DNA from: Rhodovarius crocodyli
GTDB lineage: Bacteria > Pseudomonadota > Alphaproteobacteria > Acetobacterales > Acetobacteraceae
Length of the DNA stretch: 64,000 nt
NCBI RefSeq assembly: GCF_004005855.1
Contig: NZ_SACL01000002.1
Location: forward strand, 186,001 to 250,000
Reading direction: 5' to 3'
The notes under the pieces are model-generated. The model did not search any database. It was given only the letters and a program-made list of their open reading frames with translations, and was not told where the DNA came from. Position 1 is the stretch's first letter, and the number at the start of each line of letters is the position of its first letter. A program made the position numbers and the translations under genes. This document shows, piece by piece, positions 44,575 to 53,540 of the stretch.

Positions 44575-44841
44575 ATGACCCGTGCCCAGCGTATCCATGC
44601 CCAGATGACCAGCCGCTTCGCGCCCGAGGCGCTGGAGGTGATCGACGACAGCGCCCTGCATGCGGGCCATGCCGGGGCGCGGCCGGGGGGCGAGACGCAT
44701 TATACGCTGGTCATGGTCAGCGCCGCCTTCGCGGGGCTGAACCGGGTGGCGCGCCAGCGCCTGGTGAATGAGGCGCTGGCGGAGGAATTCAGCACCGGGC
44801 TGCATGCCATGGCGCTGAAGTTGAAGGCCCCTGGGGAGTAA
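44575..44841 (+). CDS. BolA family protein
   Basis: An 88-aa BolA/IbaG-like protein. The family works with monothiol glutaredoxins in Fe-S cluster handling and can bind DNA. ALEVIDDSALHAGHAGARPGGETHYTLVMVS near residues 21-51 is the characteristic core with the conserved His, and RQRLVNEALAEEFSTGLHAMALKLKAP closes the domain. It lies 8 bp after a TctC gene, probably by operon accident, and ends 7 bp before an AT-rich hairpin repeat. Confidence 0.93.
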   Translation: MTRAQRIHAQMTSRFAPEALEVIDDSALHAGHAGARPGGETHYTLVMVSAAFAGLNRVARQRLVNEALAEEFSTGLHAMALKLKAPGE

Positions 44842-44848
44842 AAGCAGT

Positions 44849-44934
44849 CTTCTTTTTCTGTAGAAAAAGAAGCAAAAAGATTTTTAAGAGTTTAACTGAT
44901 AAAAGTTTTTTGGTTCTTTTTTTCAAAAAAGAAC
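44849..44934. repeat. AT-rich paired-hairpin repeat, copy B (inverted)
   Basis: An 86-bp element in the opposite orientation to copies A and C. It begins with CTTCTTTTTC TGTA GAAAAAGAAG (44849-44872, perfect 10-bp stem) and ends with GTTCTTTTTT TC AAAAAAGAAC (44913-44934, perfect 10-bp stem). The intervening 40 bp are AT-rich and include AAAAGTTTTTTGG. It lies between converging bolA and the MBL hydrolase gene and should end transcripts from both sides. Confidence 0.85.
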
Positions 44935-44937
44935 ATT

Positions 44938-45576
44938 CTATTCTTGAAGAAAAGGATTGCTCACCCTCTCCTTGCCGAAGGTGCTTCCCGGCCCGTGCCC
45001 GCAGATGAACTGGATATCGTCGCCCAGCGGCAGCAGCTTGGTCATGATCGCGGAAATCAGCGCCTCGTGGTCGCCATAGGGAAAGTCGGTGCGCCCGATC
45101 GAGCCCTGGAACAGCACGTCGCCCACGATGGCGAAACGCATGTCCTCATTCACGAACACCACATGGCCGGGCGCGTGGCCGGGGCAGTGCAGAACGGCGA
45201 AATCGGCAGCACCGATCCGCACCGTGTCGCCTTCCTCCAGCCAACGGTCGGGCGTGACGTTGCGCGCACCGTCGAAGCCATAGGCGCTGGCCTGCTTTTC
45301 CAGATTGTCGAGCAGCATCTTGTCGGCCAGCTGCGGACCCTCGACCGGCACCTTCAGGGCGGCGCGCAGCTCGTCCGCGCCCGCCGCGTGGTCGATATGG
45401 CCGTGGGTCAGCAGGATGCGCTGCACCTTGATGCCCTGGCTCTCGATGGTCGAGAGGATCCGGGGGACATCGCCCCCCGGATCGACCACCACACCTTCCA
45501 TCGTCTCGTCATCCCACAGCAGCGCGCAGTTCTGCTCGAAGGCCGTGACGGGGATGATCGCGCCCTTGAAGGCCAT
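44938..45576 (-). CDS. MBL-fold metallo-hydrolase (glyoxalase II-like)
   Basis: A 212-aa metallo-beta-lactamase-fold enzyme with a complete two-metal site: THGHIDHAAG (His58, His60, Asp62, His63), HCPGHAPGHV, GDVLFQGSIGRTDFPYGD and ICGHGPGSTFGKER. It resembles the YcbL/GloB-like subgroup. The start at ATG 45576 overlaps the previous stop (TGATG) and is preferred to one at 45594. It is the last gene of a two-gene minus-strand unit with a binding protein. Confidence 0.9.
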   Translation of the reverse strand: MAFKGAIIPVTAFEQNCALLWDDETMEGVVVDPGGDVPRILSTIESQGIKVQRILLTHGHIDHAAGADELRAALKVPVEGPQLADKMLLDNLEKQASAYGFDGARNVTPDRWLEEGDTVRIGAADFAVLHCPGHAPGHVVFVNEDMRFAIVGDVLFQGSIGRTDFPYGDHEALISAIMTKLLPLGDDIQFICGHGPGSTFGKERVSNPFLQE

Positions 45577-47129
45577 CAGCGCCACTTCGCCCAATAGAAG
45601 CGCGGCAGCTCGTCGCGCCAGGTCTGGAACTCCAGATTGCGCACATAGCCATAGGTGTTGACGTAGGTGTTGATGGGCACGAAGGCCGCCTGTTCCGTCA
45701 CGCGGCGGATGGCCGCCGAATAGGCGCGACGGCGCGCCGCCTCGTCATTGGTGGACCCGCCTTCCTCCAGCAGCCGGATGGTCTCGGCGTCGCGGAAATA
45801 GTCGTCGCCGCCGCCGCCGAACCAGGTCGGCATGAAGGAGGACGCGTCGTTGACCGAGTAGCTGCCCCAGGAACCGAGGTAGAGCGGCGCGCGGCCTTCC
45901 TGGCTGCGCTGGATGGCCGCGGCCACCTGCAACTGGGTCAGCCGGGCGCGGATGCCCACCGCCTGCAGGTAGTTCTGCACGGCGGAGCCCCACTGCGGCA
46001 GGACATAGCTGACGATCTCGGTGTCGAAGCCGTTGGGGAAGCCCGCCTCGGCCAGCAGGGCCTTCGCCTTGTTCGGGTCGTAGTCGTACTGCACCGCGGC
46101 CTCGGCATCGCAGCCGAACTGGCTGGGATAGCAGGGGGCGGGCGGCACGCGGCTGCCGCCCTGCACCAGGCGGGTCGCGATGGCGTTGCGGTCGATGGCG
46201 TGCAGGATGGCCTTGCGCACCGGCAGCTTGGTCAGCGGGTTGCCCGCCCCGGTCCGCCCGGCGCTGTCGATCGTCATGTAGCCCACGCGCATGCTTTCCT
46301 GCCGCGCCACGCGGAAGTTCGGCAGGCGCTCCAGGTTCGGCATCTGGTCGGGGTTGATGTTCCAGATCCAGTCGGTGCGGCCCGAGAGAAGCTCGGTCAG
46401 CTCCGTCGCGGCATCGGGCACGAAGCGCACGGCCAGGCGGCGGATCGCGGGTTTCCCCTTGGGGCTGTCGGCGTAATAGCCCTCATGCCGCTCGAACTCG
46501 ATCGAGGCGCCGGGATTGTTGGCCACGATCTTGTAGGGGCCGGCGGCGACCGGCGCGCGGGCATAGCCGTCGGCGCCCACGCGCTCGCGATAGGCCTTGG
46601 GCCAGATCGGATAGACGAGGGAGAAATATTCCAGCGCCGCGGGCGTCGGGCGCTTCAGGTGCACGCGCACGGAGAAATCCCCGGTCTTTTCCGCGCGGTC
46701 GATCCAGGAATAGTTACTGGGTGTCGCGGTGCGCGTCTCGGGGTTGGCCACCGTGTTGAAGGTGTAGACCACGTCGTCGGCGGTGAACGGGTCGCCGTTG
46801 TGGAAGGTCACGCCCTGGCGCAGCGTGAAGTCGATGGTGGTGGTGTCCACCCAGTTCCAGGCCGTGGCCAGCAGCGGCTTGAAGGAGAAGTCGTTGGGGT
46901 CGCGATGGACCAGGCAGTCCCAGCCCTGATGCGCCAGGATCAGCCCGGTGCGCTGGCTGTTGAAATAGGGGTCCACATTAGGCACGCCGTCGCGGAAGAC
47001 GATGCGCAGCGTGTCGCGCGCCTGCTGGGCGCTGGCGATCTCGGAGCCGGCACCCAGCATGGGCAGGGCCAGGCCGCCGGCCAGCACGCCACGCCGGCGC
47101 GGGCGAATCGTCGCGGTGATGTCACGCAT
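45576..47129 (-). CDS. ABC transporter substrate-binding protein (SBP_bac_5)
   Basis: A 517-aa family-5 binding protein for peptides or similar ligands. The ATG at 47129 has GAGGAG about 8 nt upstream. An Arg-rich signal IRPRRRGVLAGGLALPMLGAGSEIASA precedes ARDTLRIVFRDGVPNVDPYFNSQ. LRQGVTFHNGDPFTADDVVYTFN near residues 100-122 is the family signature. No permease or ATPase genes are adjacent; a hydrolase follows. It diverges from the EamA gene over 76 bp. Confidence 0.93.
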   Translation of the reverse strand: MRDITATIRPRRRGVLAGGLALPMLGAGSEIASAQQARDTLRIVFRDGVPNVDPYFNSQRTGLILAHQGWDCLVHRDPNDFSFKPLLATAWNWVDTTTIDFTLRQGVTFHNGDPFTADDVVYTFNTVANPETRTATPSNYSWIDRAEKTGDFSVRVHLKRPTPAALEYFSLVYPIWPKAYRERVGADGYARAPVAAGPYKIVANNPGASIEFERHEGYYADSPKGKPAIRRLAVRFVPDAATELTELLSGRTDWIWNINPDQMPNLERLPNFRVARQESMRVGYMTIDSAGRTGAGNPLTKLPVRKAILHAIDRNAIATRLVQGGSRVPPAPCYPSQFGCDAEAAVQYDYDPNKAKALLAEAGFPNGFDTEIVSYVLPQWGSAVQNYLQAVGIRARLTQLQVAAAIQRSQEGRAPLYLGSWGSYSVNDASSFMPTWFGGGGDDYFRDAETIRLLEEGGSTNDEAARRRAYSAAIRRVTEQAAFVPINTYVNTYGYVRNLEFQTWRDELPRFYWAKWR

Positions 47130-47205
47130 CGCATTGTCTCCTCTCGACATGACGAACAGGTTAGGGGCGGCTTGCGGGGGGCGGCAAGCGTGCCAGTCTG
47201 GGCCG

Positions 47206-48096
47206 ATGTCAGGATCGCGCCCGCTGCCCGCCAAGGCATCGCTCATCATGCTGCTGCTGTGTGCCTGCTGGGGGCTGAACATGGTGGCGATGAAGCTGGG
47301 GGTGGAGGGTATTCCGCCCGCCATGCAGGGGGCCATGCGCTCCATGGGGGCCGCCGCGCTGGGTGTCGTGTGGTGCCTGCTGCGCGGCGTGCGGCTGACG
47401 CGCGGGCTGCATGACGGCACGCTGTGGCCGGGTGTGGCGGCGGGGCTGATCTTCGGGGTGGAGTTCGGCTGCTTCTATCTCGGCGTGGCGCTGACCACGG
47501 CCTCTCGCGCCGTGCTGATGGTCTATACCGCGCCCTTCTTCGTGCTGCTTCTGTCGCGCTGGTTCCTGCCCGGCGATGTGCTGGGGCCGCGCGTGCTGGT
47601 CGGCCTGGGCGTGGCTTTCCTGGGGCTGGTGCTGTCCATGGCCGACGGGCTGCTGCGGCCGGCCGGCCCGAATGCCATCTGGGGGGACCTGCTGTGCCTG
47701 GCGGGCGGTTTCGGCTGGGCCGCCACCACGGTGCTGATCAAGGCGAGCCGCCTGTCCCGCGCCTCGCCCGAGGCCACCATGCTGTACCAGCTGGTGGTCA
47801 GCGTGCCGGTGCTGCTCGCGTTTTCCTGGCTGTTGAATGAGCCGCCGATGGCACCCACGCCGCTGGTCTGGGCGGGGCTGGCGTACCAGACCATCGCGGT
47901 GGCCTTCATCAGCTACATCGCCTGGTTCTGGCTGGTGCAGCGCCATTCGGCGGCCCGGCTGTCGGCTTTCACCTTCATCACGCCCATTTTCGGCGTGCTG
48001 GCCGGCTGGCTGGCATTGGGGGACCCGCTGGGACCGCTGTTCCTGGCCGCGCTGGTGCTGGTCTGTGCCGGGATATGGATCGTGCAGCGACGCTGA
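47206..48096 (+). CDS. EamA/DMT superfamily transporter
   Basis: A 296-aa polytopic protein with about ten hydrophobic segments in two EamA repeats (first: IMLLLCACWGLNMVAMKLGVEGI; second: LLCLAGGFGWAATTVLIKASRLS). GWLALGDPLGPLFLAALVLVCAGIWIVQRR closes the protein, as usual for this exporter family. The substrate, perhaps an amino acid or metabolite, is not predictable. Start ATG at 47206. Confidence 0.92.
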   Translation: MSGSRPLPAKASLIMLLLCACWGLNMVAMKLGVEGIPPAMQGAMRSMGAAALGVVWCLLRGVRLTRGLHDGTLWPGVAAGLIFGVEFGCFYLGVALTTASRAVLMVYTAPFFVLLLSRWFLPGDVLGPRVLVGLGVAFLGLVLSMADGLLRPAGPNAIWGDLLCLAGGFGWAATTVLIKASRLSRASPEATMLYQLVVSVPVLLAFSWLLNEPPMAPTPLVWAGLAYQTIAVAFISYIAWFWLVQRHSAARLSAFTFITPIFGVLAGWLALGDPLGPLFLAALVLVCAGIWIVQRR

Positions 48097-48283
48097 TCAT
48101 GATTCAGTGAAATGTTTCAGATGTTTGCGCGTTTCTTGGGCGAGATGATCTGTATTTGCGCCGACTCTGCGCAGTCCTTCCGGCTGGGCGCCTTCTGATC
48201 GGTTCGGTCGCCGTTGTTGCGGGCGTTTCTGCCCCACAGACTGGCAGCACCGGGACGGACCCGAACATAAGGAAGGCGAGACC

Positions 48284-49522
48284 ATGACGCTCCCCACCAT
48301 CACACGCCGCGCGGCGCTGGCCGGCATGGCCGGCAGCATGGCGCTTCCCGCCATTCATTCCGCCTCGGCGCAGGGCGCCCCCATCAAGGTGGGCGTGCTG
48401 CACAGCCTGACCGGCACCATGGCCATCAGCGAGACCGCGCTGCGCGACACCGTGCTGATGATGGTGGAAAAGCAGAACGCCGCCGGCGGCATCATGGGCC
48501 GCCGCCTGGAAGCCGTGGTGGTGGACCCCGCCTCCAACTGGCCGCTGTTTGCCGAAAAGGCGCGCGAGCTGCTGGCCGTGCACAAGGTGGACGTGACCTT
48601 CGGCTGCTGGACCTCCGTCTCCCGCAAATCCGTGCTGCCGGTGTTCGAGGAGCTGAACGGCCTGCTGTTCTACCCCGTGCAGTATGAGGGCGAGGAAGAG
48701 AGCCGGAACATCTTCTACACCGGTGCCGCGCCGAACCAGCAGGCCATCCCGGCCGTGGAATACCTGATGGGTGCCGATGGCGGCGAGGCCAAGCGCATCG
48801 TGCTGCTCGGCACCGACTATGTGTACCCGCGCACCACCAACCGCATCCTGCGCGGCTTCCTCAACTCCAAGGGCATCACCGATGCCGACATCATGGAGGA
48901 ATACACCCCCTTCGGTCACAGCGACTGGCAGGGCATCGTCACCCGCGTGAAGGCCTTCGCGGCCCAGGGCAAGAAGACCGCCATCGTCTCGACCATCAAC
49001 GGCGACGCCAACGTCCCGTTCTACCGGGAGCTGGGCAACCAGGGCATCAAGGCCGAGGACATCCCCTGCGTGGCGTTTTCGGTCGGTGAGGAAGAGCTGG
49101 CCGGCATCGACACCAAGCCGCTGGTGGGCCACCTGGCCGCCTGGAACTACTTCATGAGCGTGGATGCGCCGGCCAACCGCGAATTCATCAGCGACTGGCA
49201 CACCTTCATCCGCAACCCGCGCCGCGTGACCAACGACCCGATGGAGGCCACGCTGGTGGGCTTCAAGATGTGGGCGCAGGCCGTGGCCCAGGCCCGTTCC
49301 ACGGGCGTGGACGCGGTGCGCACCGCCATGATCGGCCAGAAGGTCGCCGCCCCCTGCGGCTTCACGCTGGAGATGCTGCCGAACCACCACCTGACCAAGC
49401 CGGTGATGATCGGCGAGATCCAGGAGAACGGGCAGTTCAACATCGTGTGGCGCACCCCGGCCCCGGTCCCGGCCGAGAACTGGTCCCGCTACATCCCCGA
49501 GAACGCGAACCGCCGCCGTTGA
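48284..49522 (+). CDS. urtA: Urea ABC transporter substrate-binding protein
   Basis: A 412-aa periplasmic binding protein with Arg-pair signal TITRRAALAGMAGSMALPAIHSASAQ. UrtA hallmarks are IKVGVLHSLTGTMAISETALRD, VVDPASNWPLFAEKARELL, VTFGCWTSVSRKSVLPVFE, GLLFYPVQYEGEE and NIFYTGAAPNQQAIPAVEYL. AAGGAAGG lies about 6 nt before the ATG. It is the first gene of a urtABCDE operon for high-affinity urea uptake, preceded by a 187-bp leader/promoter gap. No urease genes are in the window. Confidence 0.96.
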   Translation: MTLPTITRRAALAGMAGSMALPAIHSASAQGAPIKVGVLHSLTGTMAISETALRDTVLMMVEKQNAAGGIMGRRLEAVVVDPASNWPLFAEKARELLAVHKVDVTFGCWTSVSRKSVLPVFEELNGLLFYPVQYEGEEESRNIFYTGAAPNQQAIPAVEYLMGADGGEAKRIVLLGTDYVYPRTTNRILRGFLNSKGITDADIMEEYTPFGHSDWQGIVTRVKAFAAQGKKTAIVSTINGDANVPFYRELGNQGIKAEDIPCVAFSVGEEELAGIDTKPLVGHLAAWNYFMSVDAPANREFISDWHTFIRNPRRVTNDPMEATLVGFKMWAQAVAQARSTGVDAVRTAMIGQKVAAPCGFTLEMLPNHHLTKPVMIGEIQENGQFNIVWRTPAPVPAENWSRYIPENANRRR

Positions 49523-51069
49523 TCGCGCGCCTTCTCGCGGTTCTTCTGTTCTGCGCGCTGGCGGCCTCCGCCCGCGCGCAGACGAGTTTCGAGGAACTGG
49601 TACCGCGCCTGGGCGGAGGGTTCGGCCCCGCTGCCGAGGCGGCCCAGGCGCTGGGCACCCAGGGTGACCCGCGCGCCCTGCCCATCCTGCGCGCCCTGTC
49701 CGAAGGCCGCCTGCTGCGCAACGCCGAGGGCCGTGTGATCCTGGACGGGCGCGATGCCGCGACCGGAGAGGCGATCGCCGCCGAGGGCGCCACCCGCATC
49801 AACCTGAACAACCGCCTGCGCGTCGTCCTGCGCGGCGCGATCGGGCGTCTCGCCCTGTCCTCCCCCAATGCGGCCGAGCGCCGCGCCGCGGCCGATGCCG
49901 TCTTCCGCACCCGCAGCGCCGAGAACGTGCCGCTGCTGGAGGACGCGCTCTCCCGCGAGGCCATCCCCGAGATCCGCGCGCTGATGGAGCTGGCGCTGGG
50001 CGCCTCGCGCCTGCTGGTCGATGACGTGACGGTGCAGCGCGCGGGCATCATCGTGCTCAGCGGCGCGGGCACCGCCGAGGCGCGGTCCCTGCTGCTGGAG
50101 GCGCGCGCCGCCAAGCCGGAGCTGGCCGTCGACATCGATGCCGGCATCGCCACCATCGACCGCCGCCTGGCCATCCGCCGCGGCTTCGAGACGGCCTTCC
50201 AGGGCATTTCGCTGGGCTCCGTGCTGCTGCTGGCCGCACTCGGCCTGGCCATCACCTTCGGCGTGATGGGCGTGATCAACATGGCCCATGGCGAGATGGT
50301 GATGATCGGTGCCTACACCACCTTCATGGTGCAGGAAGCATTGCGCCACACCGCCTGGGCTGCCTGGTCGCTGCCGCTCTCGGTGCCGGCCGCCTTCCTG
50401 GTGACGGCGGCCGTCGGCGTGGTTCTGGAACGCTTCCTGATCCGCCACCTGTATGGCCGGCCGCTGGAGACCCTGCTGCTGACCTTCGGCATCGGCATGA
50501 TGCTGCAGCAGGGCGTGCGGCTGATCTTCGGCGCCCAGAACCGGGAGGTTCTGAGCCCCGCCTGGATGCAGGGCACGCTGATGCTGCCGGGCGGGCTGCC
50601 CGTCACGCAGAACCGGCTGTGGATCATCCTGTTCGGCCTGGCGGTGCTGGCGCTGACCATGGCGGCCATCCGCTTCACGCGCTTCGGGCTGGAGATGCGG
50701 GCCGTGGTGCAGAACCGCCGCATCGCCGCCACCATGGGCATCCGCACGGGCTGGGTGGATGCCATGACCTTCGCCTTCGGTTCGGGCCTCGCGGGGCTGG
50801 CGGGCGTCGCGCTCAGCCAGATCGACAATGTCAGTCCCAACCTCGGCACCGGCTACATCATCGACAGCTTCATGGTCGTGGTGTTCGGCGGCGTGGGCAG
50901 CCTGGTGGGCACGCTGGTGGGGGCGCTCACGCTCGGCATCGTCAACAAGCTGCTTGAGCCCTATGCGGGCGCGGTGCTGGCCAAGGTGGCGGTGCTGGTG
51001 GGCATCATGCTGTTCATCCAGCGGCGGCCCAAGGGCCTGTTCGCACTGAAGGGGCGGGCCGCGGAATGA
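49519..51069 (+). CDS. urtB: Urea ABC transporter permease UrtB
   Basis: A 516-aa permease of the long UrtB form: signal peptide (LLAVLLFCALAASARAQ), a periplasmic alpha-helical domain of about 200 residues, then the LivH-like channel part (LGLAITFGVMGVINMAHGEMVMIGAYTT onward). The start is TTG at 49519, overlapping the urtA stop as TTGA; no ATG or GTG exists at a sensible place. It overlaps urtC by ATGA. Confidence 0.94.
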   Translation: MIARLLAVLLFCALAASARAQTSFEELVPRLGGGFGPAAEAAQALGTQGDPRALPILRALSEGRLLRNAEGRVILDGRDAATGEAIAAEGATRINLNNRLRVVLRGAIGRLALSSPNAAERRAAADAVFRTRSAENVPLLEDALSREAIPEIRALMELALGASRLLVDDVTVQRAGIIVLSGAGTAEARSLLLEARAAKPELAVDIDAGIATIDRRLAIRRGFETAFQGISLGSVLLLAALGLAITFGVMGVINMAHGEMVMIGAYTTFMVQEALRHTAWAAWSLPLSVPAAFLVTAAVGVVLERFLIRHLYGRPLETLLLTFGIGMMLQQGVRLIFGAQNREVLSPAWMQGTLMLPGGLPVTQNRLWIILFGLAVLALTMAAIRFTRFGLEMRAVVQNRRIAATMGIRTGWVDAMTFAFGSGLAGLAGVALSQIDNVSPNLGTGYIIDSFMVVVFGGVGSLVGTLVGALTLGIVNKLLEPYAGAVLAKVAVLVGIMLFIQRRPKGLFALKGRAAE

Positions 51070-52097
51070 GGCGCCTGATCATCCTGGCCATCACGCTGCT
51101 GCTGGCGCTGCTGCCTGCCCTGAACCTGGCGGGGCTCGGCGTGTCGGATTTCGTGATCACCGTTGTCGGCAAATGGCTGTGCTACGCCATCCTGGCACTG
51201 TCGATCGACCTGGCCTGGGGCTATGCGGGCATCCTGTCGCTCGGCCATGGCGCGTTCTTCGCGCTCGGCGGCTATGCCATGGGCATGCATCTGATGCGGC
51301 TGATCGGGCCGCGCGGGGTGTATGGCCATCCGGTGCTGCCGGATTTCATGGTGTTCCTGGGCTATCAGGAGCTGCCCTGGTTCTGGTGGGGCTTCCAGTC
51401 ATTCCCCTTCGCCATGCTGATGGCGCTGCTGATCCCGGGGGCGCTGGCCTTCCTGGTCGGTTACCTCGCCTTCCGCAGCCGCATCACCGGCGTCTACCTG
51501 TCCATCCTGACCCAGGCGCTGACCTATGCGCTGATGCTGGCCTTTTTCCGCAATGACATGGGGCTCGGCGGCAACAACGGCTTCACCGATTTCAAGGAGC
51601 TGCTGGGTATCGCGCTCAACACGCCGCTGGCCCGCGCGCTGCTGTTCTGGTCGAGCCTCGCGGCACTCGGCGGCTGCCTTTGGCTCGGCACCTCCATCGC
51701 GCGCAGCAAGCTGGGCCGGGTGCTGGTGGGTGTGCGCGACGCCGAGGCACGGCTGCGCTTCCTGGGTTACGACACGCTGCAGCACAAGCTGTTCGTCTTC
51801 GTGCTGTCGGCCATGATGGCGGGCATCGCGGGCGCGCTGTACGTGCCGCAGGTGGGCATCATCAACCCCAGCGAGTTCAGCCCCGGCAACAGCCTGGAGG
51901 CTGTGGTCTGGGTCGCCTTCGGCGGGCGCGGCACGCTGCTGGGTGCTGTGCTGGGCGCCTTCACCGTGAACGGGCTCAAGACCTGGCTGACCTCGGTGGC
52001 GCCCGACCTGTGGCTGTTCGTGCTGGGCGCGGTGTTCGTGGCGGTCACGCTGCTGCTGCCCCGAGGGCTCATCGGCCTGCTGGAGAAACGCCGATGA
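51066..52097 (+). CDS. urtC: Urea ABC transporter permease UrtC
   Basis: A 343-aa LivM-like permease. LSIDLAWGYAGILSLGHGAFFALGGYAMGMHLMRLIG near residues 45-81, FRNDMGLGGNNGFTDFK near 158-174 and the late GRGTLLGAVLGAFTVNGLKTWLT are typical of UrtC. It overlaps both neighbours by 4 nt (ATGA), so channel and ATPase subunits are made in step. Confidence 0.96.
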   Translation: MRRLIILAITLLLALLPALNLAGLGVSDFVITVVGKWLCYAILALSIDLAWGYAGILSLGHGAFFALGGYAMGMHLMRLIGPRGVYGHPVLPDFMVFLGYQELPWFWWGFQSFPFAMLMALLIPGALAFLVGYLAFRSRITGVYLSILTQALTYALMLAFFRNDMGLGGNNGFTDFKELLGIALNTPLARALLFWSSLAALGGCLWLGTSIARSKLGRVLVGVRDAEARLRFLGYDTLQHKLFVFVLSAMMAGIAGALYVPQVGIINPSEFSPGNSLEAVVWVAFGGRGTLLGAVLGAFTVNGLKTWLTSVAPDLWLFVLGAVFVAVTLLLPRGLIGLLEKRR

Positions 52098-52831
52098 GCG
52101 GGCGCGCGCTGTATGTGGATGGCGTCTCGGTCGTGTTCGACGGGTTCCGGGCGCTGAACAACCTGTCCTTCATCATCGAGCCCGGTGAGCTGCGGGCGGT
52201 GATCGGCCCCAACGGTGCCGGCAAGACCACGATGATGGATGTCATCACCGGCAAGACGAAGCCTACCGCCGGCATCGTGAAGTTCGGCGACACCGACCTG
52301 ACGCGGCTGGACGAGCCCCGCATCGCCATGCTGGGCATCGGCCGGAAGTTCCAGAAACCCACCGTCTTCGACGCGCTGACGGTGTTCGAGAACCTGGAGC
52401 TGGCGCTGAAGGCCGTGCGCGGCCCGATCGCCTGCTGGAAGTGGCGGCTGGCGGCCGAGCAGCGCGACCGCATCGAGGCCGTGCTGCGTGAGATCGGCCT
52501 TTCCGAGCGCGGTCAGGACCTGGCCGGGCTTCTCAGTCACGGCCAGCGGCAATGGCTGGAAATCGGCATGCTGCTGATGCAGGAGCCGGAGCTGCTGCTG
52601 GTGGACGAACCCGTGGCCGGCATGACCGATCAGGAAACCGAGCACACCGCCGCCCTGCTCGCGCGCATCGCGGGCCAACGCAGCGTGGTGGTGGTGGAAC
52701 ACGATCTGGAGTTCGTCCGCGCCCTGGGCTGCAAGGTGACGGTGATGTGCGAGGGCACGGTGCTGTCCGAAGGCAGCATCGACCATGTCCAGAACGACCC
52801 GCGCGTGATCGAGGTGTATCTCGGCCGATGA
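52094..52831 (+). CDS. urtD: Urea ABC transporter ATP-binding protein UrtD
   Basis: A 245-aa LivG-like ATPase starting at the ATG overlapping urtC. Walker A GPNGAGKTT near residue 38, KFQKPTVFDALTVFENLELAL (UrtD-typical), signature LLSHGQRQWLEIGMLL and Walker B LLLVDEPVAGMTDQE are present. The SHGQ signature is usual for UrtD. The stop overlaps urtE. Confidence 0.96.
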   Translation: MSGRALYVDGVSVVFDGFRALNNLSFIIEPGELRAVIGPNGAGKTTMMDVITGKTKPTAGIVKFGDTDLTRLDEPRIAMLGIGRKFQKPTVFDALTVFENLELALKAVRGPIACWKWRLAAEQRDRIEAVLREIGLSERGQDLAGLLSHGQRQWLEIGMLLMQEPELLLVDEPVAGMTDQETEHTAALLARIAGQRSVVVVEHDLEFVRALGCKVTVMCEGTVLSEGSIDHVQNDPRVIEVYLGR

Positions 52832-53523
52832 CACTCTCCGTCGAAAACATCGACCTGTACTACGGTGCCAGCCGCTGCCTGTCGGGCGTGTCGCTGCTGG
52901 CCGAACCGGGTTCCATCACCTGCGTGCTGGGGCGCAACGGCGTGGGGAAATCCTCCCTGATGCGTTCCATCATCGGGCTGGAGCGCGTCCGCGCCGGCAA
53001 GATCATGTGGGAGGGCAGGGATGTCGCCCCCCTGGCGCCGGCCGAGCGCGCGCGCGCCGGCATCGGCTATGTGCCCCAGGGGCGGGAGATCTTCCCCTTC
53101 CTGACCGTGCGCGAGAACTTGGAGACGGCGCTGGCCGCCGCGCCGCGCGGTTCCCGCGTGCCCTCAGACGTGTTCGACCTGTTCCCCATCCTGCGGGACT
53201 TCCTGTGGCGGCGGGGCGGCGACCTGTCGGGTGGGCAGCAGCAGCAGCTGGCCATCGCCCGCGCGCTGACGGCGCGGCCGCGCCTGTTGATCCTGGATGA
53301 GCCGACCGAGGGCATCCAGCCCAACGTCATCAAGGACATCGCCAAGGTCATCCGCCACCTGGCGAAGGACCGCGGCATGGCGGTGGTGCTGGTCGAGCAA
53401 TACTACGAGTTCGCCAAGAGCCTGGCCGACCGCATCGCCGTGATGGTGCGCGGCGAGGTGGCGCTGGGCGGCATCGCCAGCGAACTGGATGATGCCGCGG
53501 TGCAGAAGCTGCTCACCGTCTGA
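52828..53523 (+). CDS. urtE: Urea ABC transporter ATP-binding protein UrtE
   Basis: A 231-aa LivF-like ATPase. VENIDLYYGASRCLSGVSL, Walker A GRNGVGKSS near residue 34, GYVPQGREIFPFLTVRENLE, signature DLSGGQQQQLAIARAL and Walker B LLILDEPTEGIQPNVIKDI are classical UrtE motifs. Last gene of the urt operon; the convergent transglycosylase gene starts its stop codon 17 bp on, leaving no room for a long terminator. Confidence 0.96.
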   Translation: MTLSVENIDLYYGASRCLSGVSLLAEPGSITCVLGRNGVGKSSLMRSIIGLERVRAGKIMWEGRDVAPLAPAERARAGIGYVPQGREIFPFLTVRENLETALAAAPRGSRVPSDVFDLFPILRDFLWRRGGDLSGGQQQQLAIARALTARPRLLILDEPTEGIQPNVIKDIAKVIRHLAKDRGMAVVLVEQYYEFAKSLADRIAVMVRGEVALGGIASELDDAAVQKLLTV

Positions 53524-53540
53524 CCCGCCCGCGCAGCGGG

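Noticed and set aside
48097-48283. Possible sigma-54 (NtrC-type) promoter upstream of urtA
   Set aside because: A TGGCAGC segment is present but the matching TGC element at the required spacing is not.
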